From Bacteroidota bacterium (GTDB lineage: Bacteria > Bacteroidota > Bacteroidia > Chitinophagales > Chitinophagaceae), in NCBI GenBank assembly GCA_021824855.1, contig JAKAJX010000108.1:1-8480 (forward strand): a stretch of 8,480 bases of DNA. The letters run 5' to 3'. The first letter of the stretch is position 1, and the number at the start of each line of letters is the position of its first letter. The notes beneath the pieces were generated by a model. It was given only the letters and a program-made list of their open reading frames with translations. It ran no database searches and was not told the origin of the DNA. This document shows positions 1 to 8,063 of this stretch, piece after piece. Both the position numbers and the translations under genes were made by a program.

Positions 1-1900
1 CATTATTATAAAATCCTGCAACATCGGTACCATCATCCGGTCGGCCAGTTTGCGAAACACAATATTTTACTTGAGGAAATTGCATTAAAATTTTTCTTGC
101 TTGAGAAGAAATTTCAACAGATTTATCGAGAGAAATACTATACGGCGTTTGAATACGCAACCAAATTGAACCTTCATTTAATTCGGGCAAAAATTCGGAA
201 CCTAAATATTTAAAACTATAAATTCCTAAAACCATTACAGCAAGGGCTAATGGAATAATAATTTTTCGATGCTTAAATGCCCTTGTAAAACCGTTTAACA
301 TAAATCCGGTTAAATGATGCACAAACGGATTGTGTTTTTCGTGAACATTTTTTTTGAGTAGAATACTAATTAATACCGGAACTAATGTAAGGGTTGTAAT
401 CAATGCTCCCAAAAGAGCAAATCCTAATGTATAAGCTAAAGGAGAAAACATTTTTCCTTCCACTTTCTGAAACGCGAAAATGGGCAAAAGACCGGTAATA
501 ATAATTACTTTGGCAAAGAAGATAGCTTTACCTAATTGTGCTCCTTGATTTTTTATTAATCCAAGTTTTGCAATTTTATTAAATCGCTCAATACCAAGTT
601 CAACAGCCTTGTGATCTAATATTACAAACATTCCTTCAACCATTACCACTGCACCATCTATAATAATACCAAAATCTACAGCACCGAGTGAAAGTAAATT
701 AGCACTCATGCCCATTAAATGCAAACAAATGAATGCAAACAATAAAGCCATTGGAATGATGATAGAAACAATTACCGTAGTACGCCAATTAAACATAAAT
801 AGCGATACCAATAGCGTAACTAATAATATACCTTCTATTAAGTTGTGTAATACGGTATGAGTGGCATATTCAATTAGGTCGGATCTGTCGTAATAAGGAA
901 TTATTTTAGTATCGGAAGGCAATACGGTATTATTGAGTTTTTTAATTTGTGCTTTTACAGCATCTACCACCTTCGATGGATTTTCTCCTTTTCTCATTAA
1001 TACTATTGCTTCAACTACATCGGCTTCATCGGTTATGGTTCTCTTGCCTAAAGAGTCTGTTAGTCCGTTTGCTCTTGCTACCCATCCTAATCTTGGAACA
1101 TTGGATATGGCTACTTCTGCCACATCTTTAACTAAAATAGGAACACCATTATTATTCATTACAATGATGTTTTTTATTTCGTTAATATCGTTTAATAATC
1201 CAATTCCTCTTACTACATAGGCCTGATTATTTTGAATAATGATATCGCCACCAATATTAATATTGGTTTTTTGTACAGCTGTATAAACATCTAAAGGCGT
1301 AATACCTATCGATGTTAGTTTTTCCGGATCAACTCTAATTTCATAGGTTTTCGTTTTTCCTCCAAAACTCACTACATCTCCAACACCCGGAACGGCTCTT
1401 AATCTTCTATCAATTACCCAATCTTGCATGGTTTTTAATTCTCGAACATCTCTTACATTACTGCGTAAAGTGTATCTAAAAATTTCTCCTGTTGGTCCAG
1501 TTGGTGGTTGAACAGAAGGTTGTATGCCTGCAGGTAAATTGGCATTTTGTAAAAGATTCATTACTTGTTGCCTTGCTTGTGGATCTTTCACATCATCATC
1601 GAAAATTAGTTTAACATACGATAATCCGAAGATGGATGTAGAACGTAAACTTATTTTTTGTTGTACAGGATTTAAAGCAATTTCAATAGGAATAGTAACA
1701 AATTTTTCTATTTCTTCAGCACTTCTTCCGGGCCATTGTGTAATTACACTTATTTCTGTATTGGTAACATCGGGGAATGCCTCGATAGGCATATTTTTAA
1801 AAGTAATTATTCCAATAATAATTAAGGACAAGGAAGTAAGTAAAATGAAGTATTTATTCTTAAGTGAAAATGCTATTACGTTTTTTAATACCTTGATCAT
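1..1900 (-). CDS. czcA: CzcA-type heavy-metal RND efflux pump (HME family), 3' end cut by window edge
   Basis: This is the inner-membrane proton/metal antiporter of a tripartite efflux system. An open frame of 633 codons runs without a stop from an ATG at 1898-1900 to the left edge, about 60% of the usual length of roughly 1,030-1,050 residues. It opens with a membrane helix (about residues 18-34) followed by the RND signature NMPIEAFPDVTN. The porter domains PN1/PN2 follow (about 45-335), then clustered membrane helices (about 350-515). Helix 4 carries DFGIIIDGAVVMVE, giving D409, D415 and E422, which match D402, D408 and E415 of Cupriavidus CzcA, the residues needed for proton-driven transport. 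The next periplasmic domain begins with GSEFLPELNEGS (567-578), another family hallmark. Positions equivalent to CusA M573 and M623 are R582 and N632, arguing against a Cu/Ag pump. It starts 22 bases after the adaptor stop, so it is probably co-transcribed. No Shine-Dalgarno is seen, as is normal for Bacteroidota. The family assignment is firm; the metal is inferred. Confidence 0.95.
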   Translation of the reverse strand, partial: MIKVLKNVIAFSLKNKYFILLTSLSLIIIGIITFKNMPIEAFPDVTNTEISVITQWPGRSAEEIEKFVTIPIEIALNPVQQKISLRSTSIFGLSYVKLIFDDDVKDPQARQQVMNLLQNANLPAGIQPSVQPPTGPTGEIFRYTLRSNVRDVRELKTMQDWVIDRRLRAVPGVGDVVSFGGKTKTYEIRVDPEKLTSIGITPLDVYTAVQKTNINIGGDIIIQNNQAYVVRGIGLLNDINEIKNIIVMNNNGVPILVKDVAEVAISNVPRLGWVARANGLTDSLGKRTITDEADVVEAIVLMRKGENPSKVVDAVKAQIKKLNNTVLPSDTKIIPYYDRSDLIEYATHTVLHNLIEGILLVTLLVSLFMFNWRTTVIVSIIIPMALLFAFICLHLMGMSANLLSLGAVDFGIIIDGAVVMVEGMFVILDHKAVELGIERFNKIAKLGLIKNQGAQLGKAIFFAKVIIITGLLPIFAFQKVEGKMFSPLAYTLGFALLGALITTLTLVPVLISILLKKNVHEKHNPFVHHLTGFMLNGFTRAFKHRKIIIPLALAVMVLGIYSFKYLGSEFLPELNEGSIWLRIQTPYSISLDKSVEISSQARKILMQFPQVKYCVSQTGRPDDGTDVAGFYNN

Positions 1901-1922
1901 TGTATAGATTTAAAGGATTAAC

Positions 1923-3032
1923 TTAATTATTTAGGTTGTCATAAACAAGTAAAGCTTGTGAGGCAATCACTTTATCGCCTTCTACCACGCCACTGTTTAA
2001 ATAAACTTTATCGCCAAAGATGCTTGCCACACTAACCGGAGTAATATCGGCAATTCCATTTCCTTTATACTTTAATACAAAATATTGACTATGATCGAAT
2101 ATTAATGCTTTACTTGAAATGCAGATTGCATTTTTATTTTCTTTATTCACCACAGTTACACTTGCAAACATTAAAGGTTTAAGTGCATAATCGGTATTGG
2201 GTAAAACAATTCGCACTTTCATTACTTTATTTGCCGGATCTAATACATTGAGAATTTTATCAATTTTTCCATGAAAAATTTTATCCGGATAGGATAGGGT
2301 AGTAATATTTACCGGATCGCCTAAATGAATGTTTTTAATATTCGATTCATATACGTTTGCTTGTACCCATACATCTTTTAAATCGGATATGGTAAATAAA
2401 TTGTTGCCATTATCTGCTCGAATAACGGTATTGTTGGTAACATTTTTTTGTACAATAAACCCACTAATTGGTGCTTTTATAATATAATCGCCTTGTGTAT
2501 TATTGCCGTTTATTTTTAAAATTCGTTGTACCATTTGTAATTGTGCAAGTGCTTGATCGTAATTTACTTGGGCATTGGTAACATCTAATTGAGATGATAA
2601 GCCACTTGCAAAAAGATCTTTAATTGCATCTAACTGTTTTTTGGTAGCAGTAACATTGGTTTCGGCAATAATAAGGTTATTACTGTATCCGGCCATTTCG
2701 CTACTTTTTACAACGGCTAATGTTTGTCCTGCATTTACATAATCGCCTATTTGTACTTTAACATCTTGTACATTTCCACTTACTAAAGGATATACATTTA
2801 TTTGATGATCTTGATCAAAATCAATACTGCCTGTTAATGTAAAAGAATTGATTAACGGACAAATTTTTACTGTATCAATTGCAATTTGTTTTAAAAGCGA
2901 ATCGGGGATAATATATTTTTCTTTACCCGAAGATTTTTTTTGTTTTTCTGTATTGCAGCTTGTTATAATTGCTGTTATAAAAAATGCAGTAAGAAAAATG
3001 GTAATAATTTTTATGGAGATAAATTTTTGCAT
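1923..3032 (-). CDS. czcB: Periplasmic adaptor (membrane fusion protein) of CzcB/CusB type, predicted lipoprotein
   Basis: This 369-residue adaptor should link the inner-membrane pump to the outer-membrane channel in the periplasm. The N-terminus is a lipoprotein signal: basic start, hydrophobic helix (about 8-24), lipobox ITSC with C26 as the predicted lipidated residue. A barrel-sandwich (lipoyl-like) half-motif lies at about 78-110 (SGNVQDVKVQIGDYVNAGQ). A helical hairpin occupies about 114-172, and the second half of the barrel-sandwich follows (YIIKAPISGFIVQ, about 183-195). A beta-barrel domain spans about 220-296 and a membrane-proximal domain runs to the end (GVVEGDKVIASQALLVYD). It is short for the family: I see no N-terminal Met- or His-rich metal-binding extension and no C-terminal CusF-like domain. 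It lies 13 bases after the channel gene and 22 before the pump gene, which fits a CBA operon. The adaptor assignment is secure; the choice of czcB over cusB rests on the partner pump. Confidence 0.93.
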   Translation of the reverse strand: MQKFISIKIITIFLTAFFITAIITSCNTEKQKKSSGKEKYIIPDSLLKQIAIDTVKICPLINSFTLTGSIDFDQDHQINVYPLVSGNVQDVKVQIGDYVNAGQTLAVVKSSEMAGYSNNLIIAETNVTATKKQLDAIKDLFASGLSSQLDVTNAQVNYDQALAQLQMVQRILKINGNNTQGDYIIKAPISGFIVQKNVTNNTVIRADNGNNLFTISDLKDVWVQANVYESNIKNIHLGDPVNITTLSYPDKIFHGKIDKILNVLDPANKVMKVRIVLPNTDYALKPLMFASVTVVNKENKNAICISSKALIFDHSQYFVLKYKGNGIADITPVSVASIFGDKVYLNSGVVEGDKVIASQALLVYDNLNN

Positions 3033-3045
3033 TGTAAAAAATTAT

Positions 3046-4347
3046 TTAATTAAAGAAGTTGGTTCCGGTATAAAAATTCAATTCTTCAAAAGCATTTACA
3101 CGGTTTAGTTTAATAGCATTAATTTGTAAAACATTTTGTTTATACGAGTCATAAAAATCAAGAAAATCAAGTAAACCGATATTTCTTTTTTGATAATTTA
3201 GTAATACTTCATTTTGTAGTCTTTCAAAATCTGAAAAAAATGAAGGATCAATATTTTGGTAGAGTTTATTATTATCGTAGGCTTTTTGCAAAGACCGATA
3301 AATTTGTTCTTCTACTTGTGCCTCAACTGTTTTTTGAGATGCGGTTGTATAATCTATAGTTGATTTGGCAGATTTAATATTACCTTGATTTCTGTTGAAA
3401 AATGGAAGATCCATTGCAACACCTACATAATAAAAGTTTCTAGCATAAGATCCTTGCTTATCCCAATTTAATGATGCCGTTAAATCGGGTACTGCCAATG
3501 CTTTTTGATATTCGTAATTCAGTTTGCTAATGTTGTTGTTTGCTTTTGCAATTTGCAAATCGGTTCTGTTTTTATATGCCGTATCAATAAATGTTGTGAT
3601 GGCATATTTATTCGGATTTATGGCTGCTAATTTTTGCTCGTCCACTATGGGTTGTATATAAGTATTTTTTACTTGCAACACCAACCTTAATTCACTTTGC
3701 GTATCGTTAATTTGATTAATTAAATCGTTGTATTCACTCTGTAAACTGTATAATAATGCTTTTACTCTTATTACTTCTTTTTCGGCAATATAGCCTTTGC
3801 CTTGTTGCTGATTAAAAGCATTTACTACTTGTTGCAACGATTTTATTTCTTTATCATATACTTTAGCCGATTGTTGTGCATAATATATATTGAAAAAATC
3901 TGTACGCAAAGTGTATTTTAAAGTTCTAATTAAATCGAATAACTGATATTCAGATAACTTAGCATTGGCTTCTGCAATTTTAATTTGTTTATTCCTTTTT
4001 CTTGCCAATAAAATAAGCTGCGATATGGTTGGCGTAAGCTCGTTATTGGTAAAAAAATTAGAATTAGGGTAAATTGAAAGTGGATCGTACAAACTGTTTA
4101 ATGGTCCGATACCAAAAGAAAAATTTGGATTAGGTAAAAGTTTAGCCTGAATAATTAATGCTTTTTGTGCATCCACATTATAACGTTGCGCCAAAATTTG
4201 AAAATTATTGCGTAGAAAAATACTTTCAGCGCTGTCTAACTGTATGCGTAAAGTGTCGCCAAATAGTTGATTGGTTTGTGCTTTACCTGCAGTTATTGAA
4301 ATAATAAAAACAAATACAATTACAAGGTAATTGCCCATTCGTTGCAT
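3046..4347 (-). CDS. czcC: Outer-membrane efflux channel (TolC/CzcC-like, OEP family)
   Basis: This 433-residue protein is the outer-membrane exit duct of the efflux complex. It starts with a Sec signal peptide: hydrophobic core at about 7-20 and a likely cleavage after A23 (AGKA|Q), with no lipobox, unlike lipoprotein CusC of E. coli. The mature part shows two OEP-type repeats (about 30-225 and 240-430), dominated by long amphipathic helices rich in Gln, Asn, Lys and Leu. Typical family features include LLPNPNFSFGIG near 55, the PDLTASLNWD strand in the second half, and MDLPFFNRNQGNIKSA, which is characteristic of CzcC/CusC-like channels. Its length is normal for the family. A second in-frame ATG at codon 4 (4336-4338) is an equally possible start, since no ribosome binding site decides between them. 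It is the first structural gene of the efflux set, 82 bases after the small leader gene and 13 bases before the adaptor gene. Confidence 0.92.
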   Translation of the reverse strand: MQRMGNYLVIVFVFIISITAGKAQTNQLFGDTLRIQLDSAESIFLRNNFQILAQRYNVDAQKALIIQAKLLPNPNFSFGIGPLNSLYDPLSIYPNSNFFTNNELTPTISQLILLARKRNKQIKIAEANAKLSEYQLFDLIRTLKYTLRTDFFNIYYAQQSAKVYDKEIKSLQQVVNAFNQQQGKGYIAEKEVIRVKALLYSLQSEYNDLINQINDTQSELRLVLQVKNTYIQPIVDEQKLAAINPNKYAITTFIDTAYKNRTDLQIAKANNNISKLNYEYQKALAVPDLTASLNWDKQGSYARNFYYVGVAMDLPFFNRNQGNIKSAKSTIDYTTASQKTVEAQVEEQIYRSLQKAYDNNKLYQNIDPSFFSDFERLQNEVLLNYQKRNIGLLDFLDFYDSYKQNVLQINAIKLNRVNAFEELNFYTGTNFFN

Positions 4348-4387
4348 ATAATTTATTTTAAATAATAAATACTAGGTTTCTATTGGT

Positions 4388-4419
4388 TATAATTGTTGAA
4401 ATAAAAGTGTACAATTATA
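4388..4419. repeat. 9-bp inverted repeat between leader gene and outer-membrane channel gene
   Basis: TATAATTGT at 4388-4396 and its exact complement ACAATTATA at 4411-4419 are separated by 14 bases. The repeat lies wholly within the 82-base gap between the small leader gene and the channel gene. The arms are almost entirely A/T, so an RNA hairpin would be weak and there is no T-run to make it a terminator. A protein-binding dyad or an RNA-processing element is possible. Chance is also possible in such AT-rich DNA. Confidence 0.4.
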
Positions 4420-4429
4420 GTTAAGTTAG

Positions 4430-4828
4430 TTATGCTAAAAATAAAATTTTAGGTGGTGGCGGATTTATTTCTTTAAAAAAAAGAAAATTGTAATTTTCAT
4501 TTTTGGGATTTAAATATACATGTGCAAGTGTATTGTGATTGAAAAGAATAGCTGCTATTTTATCTTGTTGTAATTTAATAGAAATATGTTTTACCAATTG
4601 AGATTTTGAACTACTAGATTCTTTTTGGTATTCGGGAAATGCATTGGTATCGCCCATAATTATTTCCGAGATATATTCGGTCATTGAGTTTAAATAATTA
4701 AAATCCCCAATAGTAATAGTGGCAGCTATTGGCTGAAAATCGGCTGTATCAATACTTAAATTAATAATTTGTATAGCCAAGAGAGCTATAAATAGTTTAA
4801 GTGCTATATTTTTTGCAGCATTTTTCAT
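4430..4828 (-). CDS. Small putatively exported protein of unknown function, Pro-rich C-terminus, leads the efflux operon
   Basis: I do not recognise a named family. The frame stays open upstream to 4885, but I place the start at the ATG at 4826-4828 (132 residues). A TATCTTTG promoter element at 4840-4847 would lie inside the longer version, and the shorter product begins as a classic export signal: MKNAAKN followed by a hydrophobic helix (about 8-24). No good AxA cleavage site is evident, so it could also remain membrane-anchored. The rest is soluble-looking, with a Ser/Lys stretch (69-76), two closely spaced histidines (H98, H103), no cysteine, and an ending with four prolines (INPPPP, 121-126) before a short hydrophobic tail. 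Position suggests a role tied to metal efflux, since it sits between a promoter and the channel gene on the same strand. A regulatory or periplasmic accessory role is possible but not shown by the sequence. Confidence 0.72.
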   Translation of the reverse strand: MKNAAKNIALKLFIALLAIQIINLSIDTADFQPIAATITIGDFNYLNSMTEYISEIIMGDTNAFPEYQKESSSSKSQLVKHISIKLQQDKIAAILFNHNTLAHVYLNPKNENYNFLFFKEINPPPPKILFLA

Positions 4829-4839
4829 TGTACTTATTG

Positions 4840-4847
4840 CAAAGATA
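4840..4847 (-). promoter_or_regulatory. Bacteroidota -7 promoter element for the efflux operon
   Basis: The minus strand reads TATCTTTG, an exact match to the Bacteroidota -7 consensus TAnnTTTG. It lies 11 bases upstream of the ATG at 4826-4828 and downstream of the secDF terminator, where a promoter for the next unit is expected. Transcription would begin around 4833-4836, leaving a leader of only a few bases. I see no good TTG-type -33 element at the normal distance, so an activator may be needed, or the upstream element is simply weak. Confidence 0.65.
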
Positions 4848-4910
4848 GCCAGCATTAACTTATAATAAACTGTTAATATAAGCAATCAATCATTAATTAT
4901 CACTTAAACA

Positions 4911-4934
4911 AAAGCCTTGCATTTGCAAGGCTTT
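4911..4934 (-). terminator. Intrinsic terminator after secDF
   Basis: A perfect 10-bp inverted repeat (arms 4911-4920 and 4925-4934, sequence AAAGCCTTGC and its complement) encloses a 4-base loop. Read on the minus strand, the hairpin ends in a run of T interrupted by one G (TTTTGTTT), the usual layout of a Rho-independent terminator. It begins 14 bases past the secDF stop codon. On the plus strand the hairpin is followed by ATAAAAAGG with no T-run, so it looks specific for secDF transcripts. It separates secDF from the efflux operon. Confidence 0.9.
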
Positions 4935-4948
4935 ATAAAAAGGAGTAG

Positions 4949-7900
4949 TTATTTTTTAGTTTCTGTTTTACCAAGCGGTTTGTCTTTTGCAAAATCAACT
5001 AAAATTGGTGCTGCAACAAAAATAGATGAATAAGTACCTGTTATAACCCCAACTAACATAGCAAAAGCAAAACCACGTGTAACTTCTCCACCAAAAATAA
5101 ATAATATTAAAATGGTTAAGAATACAGTTAATGAAGTCATTATGGTACGTGTTAGCGTATCATTAATGGCTCTATTAATAATAGTGGCATTCGATTGGCC
5201 TTTTAATAATTTGCTATCTTCTCTAATTCTATCATACACAATTACTGTATCATTCATTGAATAACCAATTACGGTTAATATAGCTGCAATAAAATGTTGA
5301 TCTATTTCTAATGGGAAAGGAACAATTTTACGAGCAAAACTGAATACAATTAAAGTAACAAAAACATCATGTAATAATGAGAAAATAGTACCTAATGAAT
5401 ATCTCCAATCTCTGAATCGTATAAAAATATACAAGCAAATAATTATCAATGCAAATACAGTAGCTTTTTGTGCGCCTGCTTTTAAATCATCCGAGATGGA
5501 TGGTTGCACTGTTTGAGAGCTTTGTTTATATTTTTTATCAAATTCCTGATAAGATAATCCTTGTGGTAAATGGTTCTTTAATCCATTGAATAAAGTACTT
5601 TCAACAATCGAATCAATATTCTTTTTCTGTGTTTCTTTAATTAAGTAAGAAGTGGTAATATCTAATTGATTATTGGTTCCAACAGTTTTAATAACGGGAG
5701 CTTCGCCGAATGCTTTTTTCAAATCATCTCTAATAATATCCGGATTAATTGATTTGTCGAATTTAATTGTATAACTACGACCACCGGCAAATTCTACACC
5801 TTCATCAAATCCATTAAAGAATGAACCAATACCCAATATTAAAACAATGGCAGAAATACCATAAGCAATTTTTCTATATTCAATAAACTTGAAAGAAGCA
5901 TGTTTAAATATTTTTTTAGATATTCCTGTAAAATATTGAAAATGCCTGCTCTTATTGGTATAAAAATCTGTTATTAATCTTGAAACTAAAATACCGCAGA
6001 ACAATGATAATAATATACCAATGATTTGGGTAGTTGCAAATCCTAATACAGGACCTAAACCAAAGTAGGCTAAAATAATAGCAGTTAATAATGTTGTAAC
6101 GTGTGCATCTAATACAGGAGCCAAAGAACGCTTGTAACCATCTGCAACTGCAGTTTGATAGCCTTTTCCTTTTGTAAGTTCTTCTTTAATTCTTTCAAAA
6201 ATAATTACGTTGGTATCAACGGCCATACCAATGGTTAATACTAAGCCGGCAATTCCGGGAGCAGTTAATGTAAATCCTAATGCACTTAAAATTCCTATTG
6301 TAAATAATAAGTTTAAAATTAATGCAATATTAGCAACCCAGCCACCTGTGTTGTAATACACCAACATTAAAATAAATATTACAATAAATGAAATTAAGAA
6401 CGATAAAGAACCTCCTTTAATAGCTGCTTTACCTAAGGTTGGACCAACTACTTGTTCTTGCACAATTTTAGCAGGAGCAGGTAATTTACCGCTTTTTAAA
6501 ATCTCGGCTAAATCTTGTGCTTCTTTTAAAGAGTAGTTACCCGAAATTTGAGAATTACCTGTAGTAATTGCATCATTAACATTAGGAGCAGAATACACAA
6601 AATTATCTAATACAATAGCAATAGGTTTATCAATATTGCGAGCTGTCATTTTTGCCCAAATATTGGTTCCTATTTTATCCATATTCATTTTAATAGCAAT
6701 TCTTCCACGCTCATCAAAGTCTTGTGCTGCATCACTTACATGATCTCCTTCTAATTCGGCCTGACCATTATCTAATGTTTTTATGGCATATAAGTTCAAC
6801 AAGTTTTTTGCTTTAGGATCTTCACTTTCAAATTTTCCATATACAAATTGAAGTGTAGATGGAAATTTGCTTTTAACAACATCCATTCTTAAATAACTGT
6901 TTAAAGTACCTGTATCGGTAGTTTGAACTAAAGCTAATGCAGCAGGATAAATAACTTTACCCGTAGAATTACGATAGGGCTGAGCTCCTTGAATTAATAG
7001 TTTTTTAAGAGGATTTTCGAATGATTTTATTTTACTGCTATCTTTTTTGTTGGTGCTTACTGTATTTTTTTCTATTTGAGATAAAGTAGCAGTTTTAGTT
7101 GTATCTGTTTTTACAGAAACCAATTTGGCAGTATCGGTACTTTTTTTAGCAGTAGTATCGTATTTTATGCCACTTAAATATTCTTGAACGGCTTTATCGG
7201 CATTATTTAATCCATTAATTAAATCTTGATTTTCGAAAGTATATACTTCAAAAAATTGAAGATTGGCAGTTGATTGAAGATAATTACGAACTCTTTCAGG
7301 ATCATTTACGCCGGCTAATTCAATATTAATAATTCCTTTGGTAGGATCTGGATTGATATTAGGAGAAGATACGCCAAAACGGTCAATTCTAGTTCTCATA
7401 ATACGAAGTGTATTGTTAAAAGCAGCTTGAGCTTGTTCTTTTAAATACGCTTCAGTTTCATTATCAGATGAAGTGAATTTTAGTTTTCCGTTACTGCGTG
7501 TTGCAAAAAATGGTGCTAATGTACCAGTTGGATTTACTTTTTTATATTGTTCAAGAAACAATGAAATTAAATCGGCACCGGTATTGGCTTTTAGCTGAAC
7601 AGCATTTTCTAAAGCCTGATTAAATTGTTTATCTTTTGTATAATCTGCTAACGACTTTAATAATCCGTCCATACCAACTTCCAAGGTTACGCTCATTCCA
7701 CCTTGCAAATCCAAGCCAAGCATTAACTCTTTGTCTTTAGCACTTCTGTATGTTGTTAATCCAAACGGACCAATCTTGCTGTCTTTGGTGCTATCAAGTA
7801 ATCTTTGTAATCTTTCCTTTTTAAATTCTTTCAAACTATCCTCATACAAAGCTTGTAACTCTGTATTACCGGAATACTTTTGCACAGCAGTAGGATAAAC

Positions 7901-8035
7901 AGCTTTAATCCATTTATCTGCTTTAGCGTCCATATCACTTTCATGGTTATGTACAAACCAAGTGAATGACAATTGATACACACAAATTAAAATAAGGGCA
8001 ATCGCAAAAAATCGCACTAAACCTTTCAGTTGCAT
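4949..8035 (-). CDS. secDF: Fused protein-export membrane protein SecDF
   Basis: This 1,028-residue fusion of SecD and SecF is the proton-driven subunit that helps pull secreted proteins through SecYEG on the periplasmic side. Helix 1 lies at about 7-27. The large first periplasmic domain holds LMLGLDLQGGMSVTLEV (105-120) and RTRIDRFGVSSPNI (214-227). After a Ser/Thr/Lys-rich insertion (about 291-345) comes IAIVLDNFVYSAPNV (472-486). SecD helices 2-6 occupy about 543-690, with GMAVDTNVIIFERIKEE around D607. The SecF half begins near 720, has GVEFAGGRSYTIKF (746-759), a second periplasmic domain to about 855, and five helices to about 1012 with GYSMNDTVIVYDRIRED around D929 and TRTIMTSLT with R963. 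D607, D929 and R963 match the proton-pathway residues D340, D637 and R671 described for Thermus SecDF, so the protein should be functional. Start ATG at 8033-8035 lies downstream of a -7 box. A strong terminator follows the stop codon. Confidence 0.97.
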   Translation of the reverse strand: MQLKGLVRFFAIALILICVYQLSFTWFVHNHESDMDAKADKWIKAVYPTAVQKYSGNTELQALYEDSLKEFKKERLQRLLDSTKDSKIGPFGLTTYRSAKDKELMLGLDLQGGMSVTLEVGMDGLLKSLADYTKDKQFNQALENAVQLKANTGADLISLFLEQYKKVNPTGTLAPFFATRSNGKLKFTSSDNETEAYLKEQAQAAFNNTLRIMRTRIDRFGVSSPNINPDPTKGIINIELAGVNDPERVRNYLQSTANLQFFEVYTFENQDLINGLNNADKAVQEYLSGIKYDTTAKKSTDTAKLVSVKTDTTKTATLSQIEKNTVSTNKKDSSKIKSFENPLKKLLIQGAQPYRNSTGKVIYPAALALVQTTDTGTLNSYLRMDVVKSKFPSTLQFVYGKFESEDPKAKNLLNLYAIKTLDNGQAELEGDHVSDAAQDFDERGRIAIKMNMDKIGTNIWAKMTARNIDKPIAIVLDNFVYSAPNVNDAITTGNSQISGNYSLKEAQDLAEILKSGKLPAPAKIVQEQVVGPTLGKAAIKGGSLSFLISFIVIFILMLVYYNTGGWVANIALILNLLFTIGILSALGFTLTAPGIAGLVLTIGMAVDTNVIIFERIKEELTKGKGYQTAVADGYKRSLAPVLDAHVTTLLTAIILAYFGLGPVLGFATTQIIGILLSLFCGILVSRLITDFYTNKSRHFQYFTGISKKIFKHASFKFIEYRKIAYGISAIVLILGIGSFFNGFDEGVEFAGGRSYTIKFDKSINPDIIRDDLKKAFGEAPVIKTVGTNNQLDITTSYLIKETQKKNIDSIVESTLFNGLKNHLPQGLSYQEFDKKYKQSSQTVQPSISDDLKAGAQKATVFALIIICLYIFIRFRDWRYSLGTIFSLLHDVFVTLIVFSFARKIVPFPLEIDQHFIAAILTVIGYSMNDTVIVYDRIREDSKLLKGQSNATIINRAINDTLTRTIMTSLTVFLTILILFIFGGEVTRGFAFAMLVGVITGTYSSIFVAAPILVDFAKDKPLGKTETKK

Positions 8036-8063
8036 ACGAATAGGGTTTAAAAATTTTAGTGGG

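Noticed and set aside
933..1220. Plus-strand open frames (933-1220, 949-1131) opposite the pump gene
   Set aside because: They lie antisense to well-conserved CzcA coding sequence, have no recognisable protein features and no promoter. They are shadows of the real gene.
1524..1907. Plus-strand 127-codon open frame opposite the start of the pump gene
   Set aside because: The opposite strand encodes the conserved CzcA N-terminus; the translated product resembles nothing known.
2848..3108. Plus-strand 86-codon open frame across the adaptor start
   Set aside because: It is antisense to the adaptor's lipoprotein signal and the end of the channel gene. Its hydrophobic look comes from the complement of the signal-peptide codons.
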